Source: Gammaproteobacteria bacterium
GTDB lineage: Bacteria; Pseudomonadota; Gammaproteobacteria; Ga0077536
Reading direction: 5' to 3'
DNA length: 32,584 nucleotides
NCBI GenBank assembly: GCA_019747795.1
Contig: JAIEQK010000069.1
Coordinates: forward strand, 1-32,584
In this document: one piece after another, positions 8,200-15,335 of the stretch
Layout of the letters: every line of letters begins with the position of its first letter
Numbering within the stretch: position 1 is the stretch's first letter
Program-made: the position numbers and the translations under genes
The notes under the pieces: generated by a model
Told to the model about the DNA's origin: nothing
Databases searched by the model: none
The model's input: the letters and a program-made list of their open reading frames with translations, nothing else

Positions 8200-9348
8200 A
8201 TGAAGATCGTTCTCGCCCCTGATTCGTTCAAGGAGAGCTTGCCAGCCGCCGAGGTCGCCGCCGCGCTGGCCGAAGGCCTGGCACTGGCCCTGCCCGACGC
8301 GCGCCTGGTGTGCGTACCGGTGGCGGACGGTGGCGAAGGCACGTTGGACGCGCTGCTCGCGGCCACCGGCGGCCACGCGTACCCGGTGACCGTGCAAGGC
8401 CCGCTCGTCGGCACGGTGACGGCGCGCCTGGGCGTGCTGGGTGACGACGAAGTGGCGGTGATCGAATCGGCGCAGGCCGCCGGCTTGGCGCTCGTACCGC
8501 AAACTCTCAGGGACCCGATGCGGACCACGTCTTTCGGCATCGGCGAACTCGTGCTCGCGGCCCTGGACCGCGGACTGCGGCGCTTCGTGGTGTGCCTGGG
8601 TGGCACGGCCACGGTCGATGGAGGCGCCGGCATGCTGCAGGCGCTGGGGGCGGTGTTCCTGGACGCGCAGGGACGGCCGCTGGCGGCGCCCTTGCGCGGC
8701 GCCGACCTGGACCAGGTGGCGGGCGTGCGATTGGACCGCTTCGACCCACGCGTCGTCGCGAGCGACTTTCAGATCGCCTGCGACGTCGACAATCCTCTCA
8801 CCGGGCCACTGGGCGCCGCCGCCGTGTTCGGTCCGCAGAAGGGCGCGACGCCGACGCAGATCCCGCGCCTGGACGCGGGGCTCGACAAGCTCCACCGCGC
8901 GCTTGCAGTCAGTACCGGCCGACAGGTGGCCGAGTTGCCCGGCGCCGGTGCGGCAGGTGGCCTCGGTGCCGCCGCCCTGGCCTGCCTCCCCGGAGGACTG
9001 CGTCCAGGCATCGACCTGGTGATGGACGCGGTCGGTCTCGCCGGCCATCTCGTCGACGCCGACCTTGTGGTGACGGGGGAGGGCAGGGTGGACAGCCAGA
9101 CCCTCCACGGCAAGGCGCCGGCCGGCGTTGCCCGCCTTGCGCGCTCGCTCGGCGTGCCGGTGATCGCGGTCGGCGGCAGCCTGCCGGCCGACCGGAACCT
9201 GCTGCTGGACGAGACCTTCGACGCCTTCGAATCAGTCGTCACCAACCCCTGTGACCTGGCCGAGGCCCTGGCAAATGCCCGTCCGCAACTGGTGGCGGCC
9301 GGTGTACGTGTCGGCCGCTGGCTGACTCTGCTCGACACCCGCCCCTAG
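8200..9348 (+). CDS. Glycerate kinase (GarK/GlxK family)
   Basis: The 382-aa ORF begins MKIVLAPDSFKESLPAAEVA, the canonical N-terminus of type I glycerate kinases. Other family blocks are VPVADGGEGTLDALLAATGG, a GGTATVDGGAGMLQALGA glycine-rich block, CDVDNPLTGPLGAAAVFGPQKGA, and VVTGEGRVDSQTLHGKAP near the C-terminus. The enzyme phosphorylates D-glycerate (usually to 2-phosphoglycerate in this class), feeding glyoxylate, tartronate or serine-derived carbon into central metabolism in the cytoplasm. It starts 14 bp after the lhr stop, so it is probably cotranscribed. No tartronate semialdehyde reductase or hydroxypyruvate isomerase genes are adjacent, so the upstream pathway cannot be read from context. 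Confidence 0.94.
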   Translation: MKIVLAPDSFKESLPAAEVAAALAEGLALALPDARLVCVPVADGGEGTLDALLAATGGHAYPVTVQGPLVGTVTARLGVLGDDEVAVIESAQAAGLALVPQTLRDPMRTTSFGIGELVLAALDRGLRRFVVCLGGTATVDGGAGMLQALGAVFLDAQGRPLAAPLRGADLDQVAGVRLDRFDPRVVASDFQIACDVDNPLTGPLGAAAVFGPQKGATPTQIPRLDAGLDKLHRALAVSTGRQVAELPGAGAAGGLGAAALACLPGGLRPGIDLVMDAVGLAGHLVDADLVVTGEGRVDSQTLHGKAPAGVARLARSLGVPVIAVGGSLPADRNLLLDETFDAFESVVTNPCDLAEALANARPQLVAAGVRVGRWLTLLDTRP

Positions 9349-9450
9349 AACGTTCCTTCGCTCTGATGATGTTCTGATCACCCGTTCGGGCAAAAAAATT
9401 TTGTTCGAGGTTTGCATACGGGAAGAAATGGGGCGTGCGGTCCGGTTCCC

Positions 9451-9521
9451 GAACTTCGAAGGTGGTTCGCATCCTTCGTGTTCGAGATGTATCTTGCGAA
9501 GATTATCCATGCGTACGGGAA
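9451..9521 (+). promoter_or_regulatory. Candidate hipBA control region: inverted repeats and -35/-10-like pair
   Basis: The 177-bp gap before hipB (9349-9525) is AT-rich relative to its surroundings. It holds an imperfect inverted repeat GAACTTCGAAGG...CCTTCGTGTTC (9451-9483), a weak TTCGCA-N18-TATCTT promoter-like pair (9466-9495), and TATCC-N8-GGGAA (9504-9521), which matches 8 of 10 fixed positions of the E. coli HipB operator TATCC-N8-GGATA. TACGGGAA also occurs twice (near 9417 and 9514). The GGGA next to the start doubles as Shine-Dalgarno. HipB-family autorepression is the family expectation; binding here is inference. Confidence 0.4.
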
Positions 9522-9525
9522 ATTT

Positions 9526-9744
9526 ATGTCTCCGGAAGAGTTCGGTCGCCTCGTTCGTGCCGAAAGGCGGCAACAGAAACTCAGGCAGGGCGAATTGGCC
9601 GCGCTGGCGGGGGTCGGTAATCGTTTCCTGTCCGACCTCGAGAACGGCAAGCCGACGGTCGAACTGGGGCGGGCGCTCCAGGTGCTGGGCATGCTGGGCC
9701 TCACGATGAGTGTCAGGCCTCGCGACTGGCGGGACGTCGAGTAA
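9526..9744 (+). CDS. hipB: HipB-like XRE family transcriptional regulator (antitoxin-type)
   Basis: A 72-aa protein starting at ATG 9526 (MSPEEFGRLVRAERRQQK), preceded by GGGA at suitable spacing; the longer 110-aa ORF has no such site and its extra N-terminus does not look like protein. It is essentially one helix-turn-helix of the Cro/CI (XRE) type: LRQGELAALAGVGNRFLSDLENGKPTVELGRALQVLGMLGL, close to HipB of hipBA modules. HipB dimers bind operators upstream of the pair and bind HipA. The hipA ATG follows its TAA stop by five bases. In classical modules HipB is the antitoxin and repressor; here its partner looks catalytically inactive, so the antitoxin label is only by family. Confidence 0.88.
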   Translation: MSPEEFGRLVRAERRQQKLRQGELAALAGVGNRFLSDLENGKPTVELGRALQVLGMLGLTMSVRPRDWRDVE

Positions 9745-9749
9745 GGGAC

Positions 9750-11051
9750 ATGCAATACACGCAACTCGATGTCCATCTCGCCGGGCGGCGCGTCGGCCGC
9801 TTGAGCGAATCGCCGTCGGGCCAATGGTCCTTCGTGTATGCCGCCGCGCCGGCCGACCCGCCGCCGGCGCCCATCTCGCTCGCGCTGCCGCGGCACCAGA
9901 ATGCCTACCACGGCGACCGCGTGCGGGCGGTGTTCGCCAACCTGCTGCCGGAGGGGGAAATCCGGCTACGGCTGACCCAGAGTCTCGGCATCTCGGAACG
10001 CAACGACTTCGCTCTGCTGGCACGCCTGGCTGGCGACTGCGCAGGGGCTCTCAGCCTGCGCGCGCCCGACGCCCCGCCCGCGGATCGCCGCCCGCCCCGT
10101 GCGTTGAACGACGCGGAACTGCGCAACGCCATGGCCATCCTGCCGGTGCATCCGCTGCTCGCGGAGGCCGACGGCCTGCGCGTCACCTTGCCTGGCGAGT
10201 TCGACAAGCTGCCGGTGCGCTTCGCGGACGGTCAGGCGACGCTGATGCTGGACGGCGGACTCACCACCCACATCCTCAAGCCGGCGCGGCCCGGGCTGCG
10301 CGAGTCGGTGGTGAACGAGGCCTACACCAGCGAACTGGCGGCGGCCTTTGGTCTGCCCGTGGCGCGTTGCGAAGTGATCCACGGCCAGGTCGCCGTGCTG
10401 TGCGTGACGCGCGTCGACCGGGAGTCCGACGCGGACGGCGTACGTGCGCTCCCGATGGAAGACTTCTGCCAGGTGGCGGGCCTCAGCCCCCATCAGAAGT
10501 TCACGCGCGAAGGCGGACTGGGCCTGCCGGCCATCGCGCGCATCCTGCGCGATGTCAGCGCGCGCCCGGCGGCCGATCTCCGCGCCCTGATCCAGTGGAC
10601 CATCTTCTGCTTCCTGGTCGGCTTCGGCGCTGCGCATTGCAAGCAGATAGCCCTGCGTCACGGGCCGCGCGCGCCACGCCTGGCGCCGTTCTTCGGGCTG
10701 TGGTCGACCCACGTCTACCCCGGCATGAACTACCGCATGGGCTTTCCGGTCGGCGGGGAGGATCGTCCGGACTGGATGACCGCCGGTCGGTGGCTGGAAT
10801 TCGGACGTCAGATCGGTGTGCGGCCGGTGTATGTGCTGGAGTCGCTGCGTGATGCCGCTGCGAGCCTGCCGCGCCTTGCCGCGGACGTGGAGGAACGCTT
10901 CCAGAAGCAGAACGGCTACGCGGCCATCGTCAAACAGATCCGGGCACTGATCGATCAGCGCGCGCGCCAGGTGCTGGTGTCGATCGAAGCGGAGACCGCG
11001 CGCGGCGAGGAGATGCCACTCGCGGAGGCGGAGGGGCCGACGTCGGCCTGA
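9750..11051 (+). CDS. hipA: HipA-family protein with degenerate active site (predicted pseudokinase)
   Basis: 433 aa, full HipA length, with AAGGGA just before the ATG. Family blocks are clear: FANLLPEGEIRLRL, ISERNDFALLARLAGDCAGAL (N-terminal subdomain), TTHILKP carrying the ATP-binding Lys (about residue 177), NEAYTSELAAAFGLPVARCEV, MEDFCQVAGL. Canonical HipA is a Ser/Thr kinase (E. coli HipA phosphorylates GltX) whose catalytic loop reads IGxxDAHxKN and whose metal site reads APFYD. Here these are VGFGAAHCKQ and APFFG: Asp309, Asn314 and Asp332 of E. coli correspond to Ala294, Gln299 and Gly316. The autophosphorylated Ser150 aligns with Thr146. The frame is uninterrupted, so this is not a simple pseudogene. 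It probably binds HipB but should not phosphorylate by the usual mechanism. Confidence 0.9.
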   Translation: MQYTQLDVHLAGRRVGRLSESPSGQWSFVYAAAPADPPPAPISLALPRHQNAYHGDRVRAVFANLLPEGEIRLRLTQSLGISERNDFALLARLAGDCAGALSLRAPDAPPADRRPPRALNDAELRNAMAILPVHPLLAEADGLRVTLPGEFDKLPVRFADGQATLMLDGGLTTHILKPARPGLRESVVNEAYTSELAAAFGLPVARCEVIHGQVAVLCVTRVDRESDADGVRALPMEDFCQVAGLSPHQKFTREGGLGLPAIARILRDVSARPAADLRALIQWTIFCFLVGFGAAHCKQIALRHGPRAPRLAPFFGLWSTHVYPGMNYRMGFPVGGEDRPDWMTAGRWLEFGRQIGVRPVYVLESLRDAAASLPRLAADVEERFQKQNGYAAIVKQIRALIDQRARQVLVSIEAETARGEEMPLAEAEGPTSA

Positions 11052-11054
11052 GAC

Positions 11055-11933
11055 TCAGGACGCGAGCGCGGTGGGCGGCACGTAGGTGCCGTGGGCGGAG
11101 ACGTCGGTCAGCACGATCACGTCGCCGTCCAGCGGTTGCGCGAGCAGGTGCTTGCGCGAGACGTTGCGGAAGTCGGCGTCGAGCGGCACGTCGTTGTCGC
11201 GACCGCGACCGACCGAATTGACGCCCGGGTGCAGCGTGTAGCACTTGCCGTCGTCGGTCATGAGGCTCCAGCCGCGCTGGTGGCTCAGTGAGAACCGGTG
11301 ACGCGCGAGCTTGAGCGAGATGCTGGCGCCGCGCGCGAGCTTGATGGTCACGGCTTCGCCTGGCGGCAGCCGACGAAGCTCGTCGCGCTCGAACTGGGCC
11401 GTGGTCTGGTCCGCGCTGAACACCAGGGTCGGCTGAGGATGGGCCATCGCGGGCGCCGGCCGCCTCGAGTCACGCACCAGCGCGAGCACATCGCGCCGTG
11501 CGGCGAGGTAGGCGAGATAGGCGTCGACGGCGACGCGCAGATAGCTTTCTTCGGCGCGCGGGCGCTCCAGCAGCGCCGCGAACATCACCCGCCAGTCATG
11601 GTCCTTGCTGAACACCGCCACGCCGAGTTCATCCAGCGCCGCGGCGTAACTGCCCGCGCCCGCTTCGCAGCGCGCGCGCAATTCGGTGAGACGCCGCTCC
11701 AGGGCGACGATGCCGCGCGCTTCTTCCTCCAGGTCGGCGGCCGCGCGGTGCTGCCAGTCATGGATCCGGGCCGGCGTCACACCGGTGCGCGCAGCCAGCG
11801 CGAAGGCGAAATCGGCCGGCGCGTCGAAGCGCAGGCGCTGTCCGCCCAGGCGTAACTCCACGGCCGGTCCGGCCTTGGCGAACCAGCCGGCGAGACCGCC
11901 CTTCAGGAAGTTCTTGAGGAGAGTGAAAACCAT
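11055..11933 (-). CDS. FHA domain-containing protein
   Basis: A 292-aa protein convergent with hipA, three bases between the stops. The last ~65 residues are a forkhead-associated domain: LHPGVNSVGRGRDNDVPLD, NVSRKHLLAQ and LTDVSAHGTYVPP match the FHA GR, SxxH and DxSxxGTxV motifs that contact phosphothreonine peptides. Upstream is an alpha-helical, Arg/Glu/Ala-rich region (HRAAADLEEEARGIVALERRLTELRARCEAG, coiled-coil-like). The N-terminus FTLLKNFLKGGLAGWFAKAG is amphipathic, not a signal peptide. No kinase or other catalytic domain is seen. FHA proteins recruit phosphorylated partners; the partner kinase is unknown. The adjacent HipA-like protein is tempting but looks kinase-dead and is on the other strand. 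No strong Shine-Dalgarno at 11933. Confidence 0.8.
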   Translation of the reverse strand: MVFTLLKNFLKGGLAGWFAKAGPAVELRLGGQRLRFDAPADFAFALAARTGVTPARIHDWQHRAAADLEEEARGIVALERRLTELRARCEAGAGSYAAALDELGVAVFSKDHDWRVMFAALLERPRAEESYLRVAVDAYLAYLAARRDVLALVRDSRRPAPAMAHPQPTLVFSADQTTAQFERDELRRLPPGEAVTIKLARGASISLKLARHRFSLSHQRGWSLMTDDGKCYTLHPGVNSVGRGRDNDVPLDADFRNVSRKHLLAQPLDGDVIVLTDVSAHGTYVPPTALAS

Positions 11934-12054
11934 GTGGCTCAGATGCTTGAGAGAACAACCTCAGACTGCATCGATGATGCTAGTCCCAGGCTAGTCAAGA
12001 TTCAAGGTGATGTCTGTGACCCGGTTGGAGAATCCCGCCGGGCGGCGGCGCGCG
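11934..12054 (-). promoter_or_regulatory. Intergenic region upstream of the FHA gene with ATCGAT repeat
   Basis: This 121-bp gap carries GCATCGATGATGC (11968-11980), repeated GCTAGTC units, and on the minus strand a TTGACT that could act as a -35 element with a poor -10 (ATCGAT) 17 bp downstream. No gene is evident. The promoter call is weak. Confidence 0.25.
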
Positions 12055-12387
12055 TCAGTCGAGCGGCCAGAAATCCATGAGCTTCAGCATGAATGGTGTC
12101 CAGGCCAGTACCAGCAGGACGAACACCACCAGTTCGGCGCGAATCGCGCGGGACAGGCGATGCTTCTCGGCGGCGACGGCATCGCTCATGAAGACCTTGG
12201 CCATGCACACGTCGAGTGGAATCGCGAACACCAGCATCATCATCACCGACGGCGCGATGACGGTGGGCAACAGTCGCCAGTCGTGCAGCTGCGCCGAGCC
12301 ATCGGCGAACGGCGCCGCCGCGATGCAGGCCAGCGCGGCCGCGAGCAGCAGGCTGCGCAGAGTGCCGAGGTCGTGAATGAGCTTCAT
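12055..12387 (-). CDS. Small conserved-looking inner-membrane protein of unknown function
   Basis: The coding part of the 162-aa ORF most likely starts at ATG 12387 (MKLIHDLGTLRS), giving 110 aa; upstream residues are Arg/Pro-rich and overlap the divergent promoter region of avtA. The sequence has three hydrophobic helices (SLLLAAALACIAAAPFA, LLPTVIAPSVMMMLVFAIPLDVCMA, AELVVFVLLVLAWTPFML) with a charged loop DAVAAEKHRLSRAIR. There is no signal peptidase motif or catalytic signature. I do not recognise a named family. No Shine-Dalgarno is seen (a T-rich stretch precedes the ATG). It is divergent from avtA with about 100 bp between starts. Confidence 0.7.
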   Translation of the reverse strand: MKLIHDLGTLRSLLLAAALACIAAAPFADGSAQLHDWRLLPTVIAPSVMMMLVFAIPLDVCMAKVFMSDAVAAEKHRLSRAIRAELVVFVLLVLAWTPFMLKLMDFWPLD

Positions 12388-12445
12388 GAAAAAGAGGAAC
12401 TGCAGGCTGGGCGGCGCTGTACGCGGGTGCCGGAACGCTGGGCGC

Positions 12446-12456
12446 GATAATACACT
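12446..12456 (+). promoter_or_regulatory. -10-like cluster (GATAAT/TACACT) upstream of avtA
   Basis: GATAATACACT lies about 33-43 bp before the avtA ATG in otherwise GC-rich sequence. It would give a leader of roughly 25-31 nt. No good -35 is present. Confidence 0.35.
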
Positions 12457-12488
12457 ACGCGCCCCACAGCCACGCGCGACGATCGTCC

Positions 12489-13748
12489 ATGGCCTACAAG
12501 TTCTCCACCCTGGCCTCGCGCTATGTCGGGCACACCGGCACACGCCTGTTGATGGATGACCTCGGCGAGGCCCTGGAAAGCGATCGCGACCTGTGCAACC
12601 TCGGGGGCGGCAATCCCGCGCGCATCCCCGCGATGGACGAAGTGTTCCGCGCGGCCATGGCGCGCGAACTGGAAAGCGGCGCGTTCACCCGACTGGCGGC
12701 GGTCTACGACGGGCCGCAGGGCTACAGGCCCTTCCTGCGTGCGGTCGCGGGCCTGTTTCGACGCCATTTCGGCTGGCCGATAACCGAGGAGCACGTCGCC
12801 GTCACCGCCGGCAGCCAATCGAGCTTCTTCATGCTGTTCAACCTGTTCAGCGGCGAGGGTGCCGACGGCGTGATGCGTCACCTGCGCCTGCCGCTGACGC
12901 CGGAGTACATCGGCTATGGAGACCTGGCGGCGCGCCCGGACGCCATCGTGTCCTCGCGCCCCAGCATCGAACTGCGCGATGGGCGCGACTTCAAGTATCA
13001 CATCGACTTCGACGCCTTGACCCTGGGACCCGAGACCGGCGCGGTGTGTGTGAGTCGCCCGACCAATCCGACCGGCAACGTGCTGTCCCAGGACGAAGTG
13101 GCGCGGCTCATGACGCTGACCGGCGAGGCCGACGTGCCGCTGATCCTGGACAACGCCTACGGCGCGCCCTTTCCCAACATCCTGTTCGCGGCCGGCGAAC
13201 CGCTGTACGCGCAGCACCTGGTGTACTGCCTGAGCCTGTCCAAGCTCGGATTGCCCGGGCTGCGCACCGGCATCGTAATCGCGCACCCGGAGCTCATCGA
13301 GGCGCTGCGCAGCTTCAATGCGATTCTCACCCTGGCCTCCAGCAGCCTGGGCGCGAGCCTGGTGACGCCCCTGTTCGAGAGCGGCGAGGTGCTGCGCCTG
13401 GCCAACGAAGTGGTGCAACCGTTTTACCGAGAGCGCGCCGCGCTGGCCGTGGCCTGGTGTCACCGCTACCTCGCGGACACGCCGTTCCGCATCCACGTGG
13501 CGGAGGGCGCGATCTTCCTGTGGCTGTGGTTTCCCGGTCTGCCGGTGAGCTCACAGCGGCTCTATGAACGACTCAAGGCGCGCAACGTGCTGGTCATTCC
13601 CGGGCAGTATTTCTTCCCGGGCCTGGCCGAACCTTGGGATCACCGCGACGAGTGCCTGCGGATCTCCTACGCGCAATCGGCGCGCGAGGTCGAGCAAGGC
13701 ATCGCGATTCTCGGCGAGGAAGTGCGTCGCGCCTACGCCGAAGGGTGA
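12489..13748 (+). CDS. avtA: Valine-pyruvate transaminase (AvtA)
   Basis: 419 aa, the length of E. coli AvtA, and similar along the whole chain: GHTGTRLLMDDLGEAL at the start, LGGGNPARIPAMDEVF, YDGPQGYRPFL, TAGSQSSFFMLFNLFSGEGADG, PLTPEYIGYGD, CVSRPTNPTGNVLS, DNAYGAPFPNILF, then the PLP lysine in CLSLSKLGLPGLRTG, and EGAIFLWLWFPGLP near the C-terminus. This fold-type I aminotransferase (class I/II) interconverts valine plus pyruvate with 2-oxoisovalerate plus alanine in the cytoplasm, linking alanine and branched-chain amino acid pools. The gene stands alone: divergent from a membrane protein, convergent with sohB six bases after its stop. Confidence 0.95.
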   Translation: MAYKFSTLASRYVGHTGTRLLMDDLGEALESDRDLCNLGGGNPARIPAMDEVFRAAMARELESGAFTRLAAVYDGPQGYRPFLRAVAGLFRRHFGWPITEEHVAVTAGSQSSFFMLFNLFSGEGADGVMRHLRLPLTPEYIGYGDLAARPDAIVSSRPSIELRDGRDFKYHIDFDALTLGPETGAVCVSRPTNPTGNVLSQDEVARLMTLTGEADVPLILDNAYGAPFPNILFAAGEPLYAQHLVYCLSLSKLGLPGLRTGIVIAHPELIEALRSFNAILTLASSSLGASLVTPLFESGEVLRLANEVVQPFYRERAALAVAWCHRYLADTPFRIHVAEGAIFLWLWFPGLPVSSQRLYERLKARNVLVIPGQYFFPGLAEPWDHRDECLRISYAQSAREVEQGIAILGEEVRRAYAEG

Positions 13749-13754
13749 AGCGGC

Positions 13755-14741
13755 TCAGGTCCGCTCGAGCGCGCGGGCGAGGCGCGACTCCAGCGGACCG
13801 AGCAGGCGCGCGGCCAGTCCACGTCGCCGCTCGCTGCGGATCTCCAGCACGTCGAACTCCGCCATCCGGTCGATCAGGAAGGCATCGCTGGTCGCCAGCG
13901 CATCGACCAGGCCGAGTTCGCGCGCGCGGGTCGCGAGCCAGTATTCGCCCGTCGCCACCTGCTCGATGTCGAGGCCCGGCCGGTGCTGGGTGATGAAGGC
14001 CTTGAACAGGCGATGGGCCTCGTCCAGCTCGGCTTGGAACTTGGCGCGACCCTCGCTGGTGTTCTCGCCGAACAGCGTCAGCGTGCGTTTGTGGCGGCCG
14101 GCGGTGACGAGCTCGAAATCGATGTCGTGCCGACGCAGCAGCCGGTTGAAGTTCGGCAGCTGCGCCACCACGCCGATGGAGCCGATGATGGCGAACGGCG
14201 CGGCGACGATGCTGTCGGCGACGCAGGCCATCATGTAGCCGCCGCTCGCCGCCACCTTGTCGACCAGCACCGTCAGGCGGAGCCCGCGCGCGCGTACCCG
14301 TTCGAGCTGCGAAGCCGCGAGCCCGTAGCCGTGCAGCGTGCCGCCCGCGCTCTCCAATACGACAGCGACTTCATCGCCGTCGTGCGCGACCCCCAGGATG
14401 GCCGAGATTTCCTCGCGCAGGGATGACACGCCGGTCGCGCGCATGTCGCCATGGAAGTTGCAGACGTACAGCCGCCGGGCGGCGGCTGGCGCGCCCTTGC
14501 GCGCCTTGGCGACCTGCTTCATGCGTGCCTTGAACTCGCGCGGCGGCAGCATGGCGGCTTCCAGGCTGAGGCGCGCGTCCTCGTGTCGCTCGTTCAGTTT
14601 GCGCACCACCAGGCGCGTCTCTTCCTGGCGGGTGGCGGCGCGACCGCGCGAGACGATGACGAGCACGAGCGGTGCGGCGAGCAGCAGCGCCACGGTCAGC
14701 GCCTTGGCCGCGAAGGGCAGGTAGTCAGCCAGAAAGTCCAT
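13755..14741 (-). CDS. sohB: SohB-type S49 peptidase, inner-membrane anchored
   Basis: 328 aa, close to E. coli SohB (about 349). It begins with an N-terminal transmembrane anchor (ALTVALLLAAPLVLVIVSRG), then a helical linker rich in Arg and Glu. The catalytic S49 fold follows: LYVCNFHGDMRATGVSSLREEI, VVLESAGGTLHGYGLAASQL, then VDKVAASGGYMMACVAD with the nucleophilic Ser, IGSIGVVAQLPNFNRLL, and the general-base Lys in GRHKRTLTLFGEN. The Ser-Lys dyad is intact. SohB is a signal-peptide-peptidase-like membrane protease with its active site thought to face the periplasm; it was found as a multicopy suppressor of degP loss. A TAGACT -10-like box lies 32-37 bp upstream. The PilZ-like gene lies 66 bp upstream on the same strand. 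Confidence 0.93.
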   Translation of the reverse strand: MDFLADYLPFAAKALTVALLLAAPLVLVIVSRGRAATRQEETRLVVRKLNERHEDARLSLEAAMLPPREFKARMKQVAKARKGAPAAARRLYVCNFHGDMRATGVSSLREEISAILGVAHDGDEVAVVLESAGGTLHGYGLAASQLERVRARGLRLTVLVDKVAASGGYMMACVADSIVAAPFAIIGSIGVVAQLPNFNRLLRRHDIDFELVTAGRHKRTLTLFGENTSEGRAKFQAELDEAHRLFKAFITQHRPGLDIEQVATGEYWLATRARELGLVDALATSDAFLIDRMAEFDVLEIRSERRRGLAARLLGPLESRLARALERT

Positions 14742-14773
14742 GAGTCGAGATGCCGGTCAGCGGGAAAGGCGCC

Positions 14774-14779
14774 AGTCTA
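14774..14779 (-). promoter_or_regulatory. -10-like box (TAGACT) upstream of sohB
   Basis: The minus strand reads GTTAGACTGG here; transcription would start near 14767, giving about a 26-nt leader to the ATG at 14741. The same TAGACT hexamer precedes the TlpA-like and HDAC-fold genes. Confidence 0.35.
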
Positions 14780-14807
14780 ACTGGCCCGCAACGGCAGATG
14801 TCCGAGG

Positions 14808-15260
14808 TCAGGCGCCGAGGTGAGCGGTCGGGCGGCCGCGCAGGGCGCATTCCGCGTGACAGATTTTCTCCACCAGTCGCGCGCGCGCCGCGTCGTCCTC
14901 GTTGGCGAACCACAGGCCGATGTCGAAGCCCTCGAGGCATTCGCGTACGAGGACCACGGTCACCGTGAAGCGCTGCGCCCGTCCGCGCAGTGGGATTTCG
15001 AGATCCAGCGTCGTGCCAGCCGGGATGTATTCGGGCGCGTGGAAGCTCAGGCCGACGGTACCGCCGACCGGCTCGCGCTTGCGGAGAAACCGCGGCATCA
15101 GTGACCGTCGCCTGGAATAGCGCAACGGAAACTGAGCCGGGTGGGAAATGAAGTCCTCGTTATTCTCGTCGAGGCGGGCTGGACCAGCACCCGCGTTCGC
15201 GCTGGGCATCATCGATGATGCAGGGAGGAGACGGCTTTCGCGGTCGCGAGCTTGCATCAT
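14808..15260 (-). CDS. PilZ-like domain protein with degenerate c-di-GMP motif
   Basis: 150 aa from the ATGATG at 15260, which has GAGG at good spacing; a later ATGATG at 15212 is the alternative. The C-terminal ~100 residues have PilZ layout: an arginine-rich RYSRRRSLMPRFLRKRE stretch, GTTLDLEIPLRG, FTVTVVLVRECLEGFDIGLWF and the ending LVEKICHAE common in proteobacterial PilZ proteins. The second c-di-GMP motif (D/NxSxxG) is not recognisable (GGTVGLSF occupies that site), so ligand binding is doubtful. It lies downstream of a receiver-PAS gene on the same strand but has its own strong-looking promoter. PilZ proteins typically control motility, biofilm or exopolysaccharide; the specific role is unknown. 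Confidence 0.65.
   Translation of the reverse strand: MMQARDRESRLLPASSMMPSANAGAGPARLDENNEDFISHPAQFPLRYSRRRSLMPRFLRKREPVGGTVGLSFHAPEYIPAGTTLDLEIPLRGRAQRFTVTVVLVRECLEGFDIGLWFANEDDAARARLVEKICHAECALRGRPTAHLGA
15206..15221. repeat. Perfect 16-bp palindrome GCATCATCGATGATGC
   Basis: A perfect self-complementary 16-mer in the 5' coding end of the PilZ-like gene, overlapping its alternative ATGATG start. A related ATCGATGATGC occurs upstream of the FHA gene (11970-11980). It could be a regulator site or a chance result of the codons. Confidence 0.4.
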
Positions 15261-15279
15261 CCAGACCTCGCAAAATCTT

Positions 15280-15335
15280 CCTATTAATAATAGGTTGCGA
15301 AGCTTATTTATAGTCAGTTCGAATTAAAACGTCAA
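15280..15335 (-). promoter_or_regulatory. Sigma70-type promoter with downstream palindrome for the PilZ-like gene
   Basis: On the minus strand TTGACG (15330-15335), a 17-bp spacer and TATAAA (15307-15312) form a near-consensus sigma70 promoter, the best in the window. The predicted transcript start is about 15300. Just downstream lies the inverted repeat CCTATTA-A-TAATAGG (15280-15294), then a GAGG Shine-Dalgarno and the ATG at 15260. The palindrome between the transcription start and the ribosome site is placed to act as a repressor operator or leader hairpin. The whole 15265-15375 stretch is strikingly AT-rich. Confidence 0.7.

Noticed and set aside
7729-9108. 459-aa minus-strand ORF opposite lhr and glycerate kinase
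   Set aside because: It spans two real plus-strand genes and its own translation has no domain.
9455-9480. tRNA T-arm-like string GGTTCGCATCC in the hipBA leader
   Set aside because: Flanking stem gives a loop of the wrong size, and no anticodon arm or acceptor stem is present; better read as part of inverted repeats.
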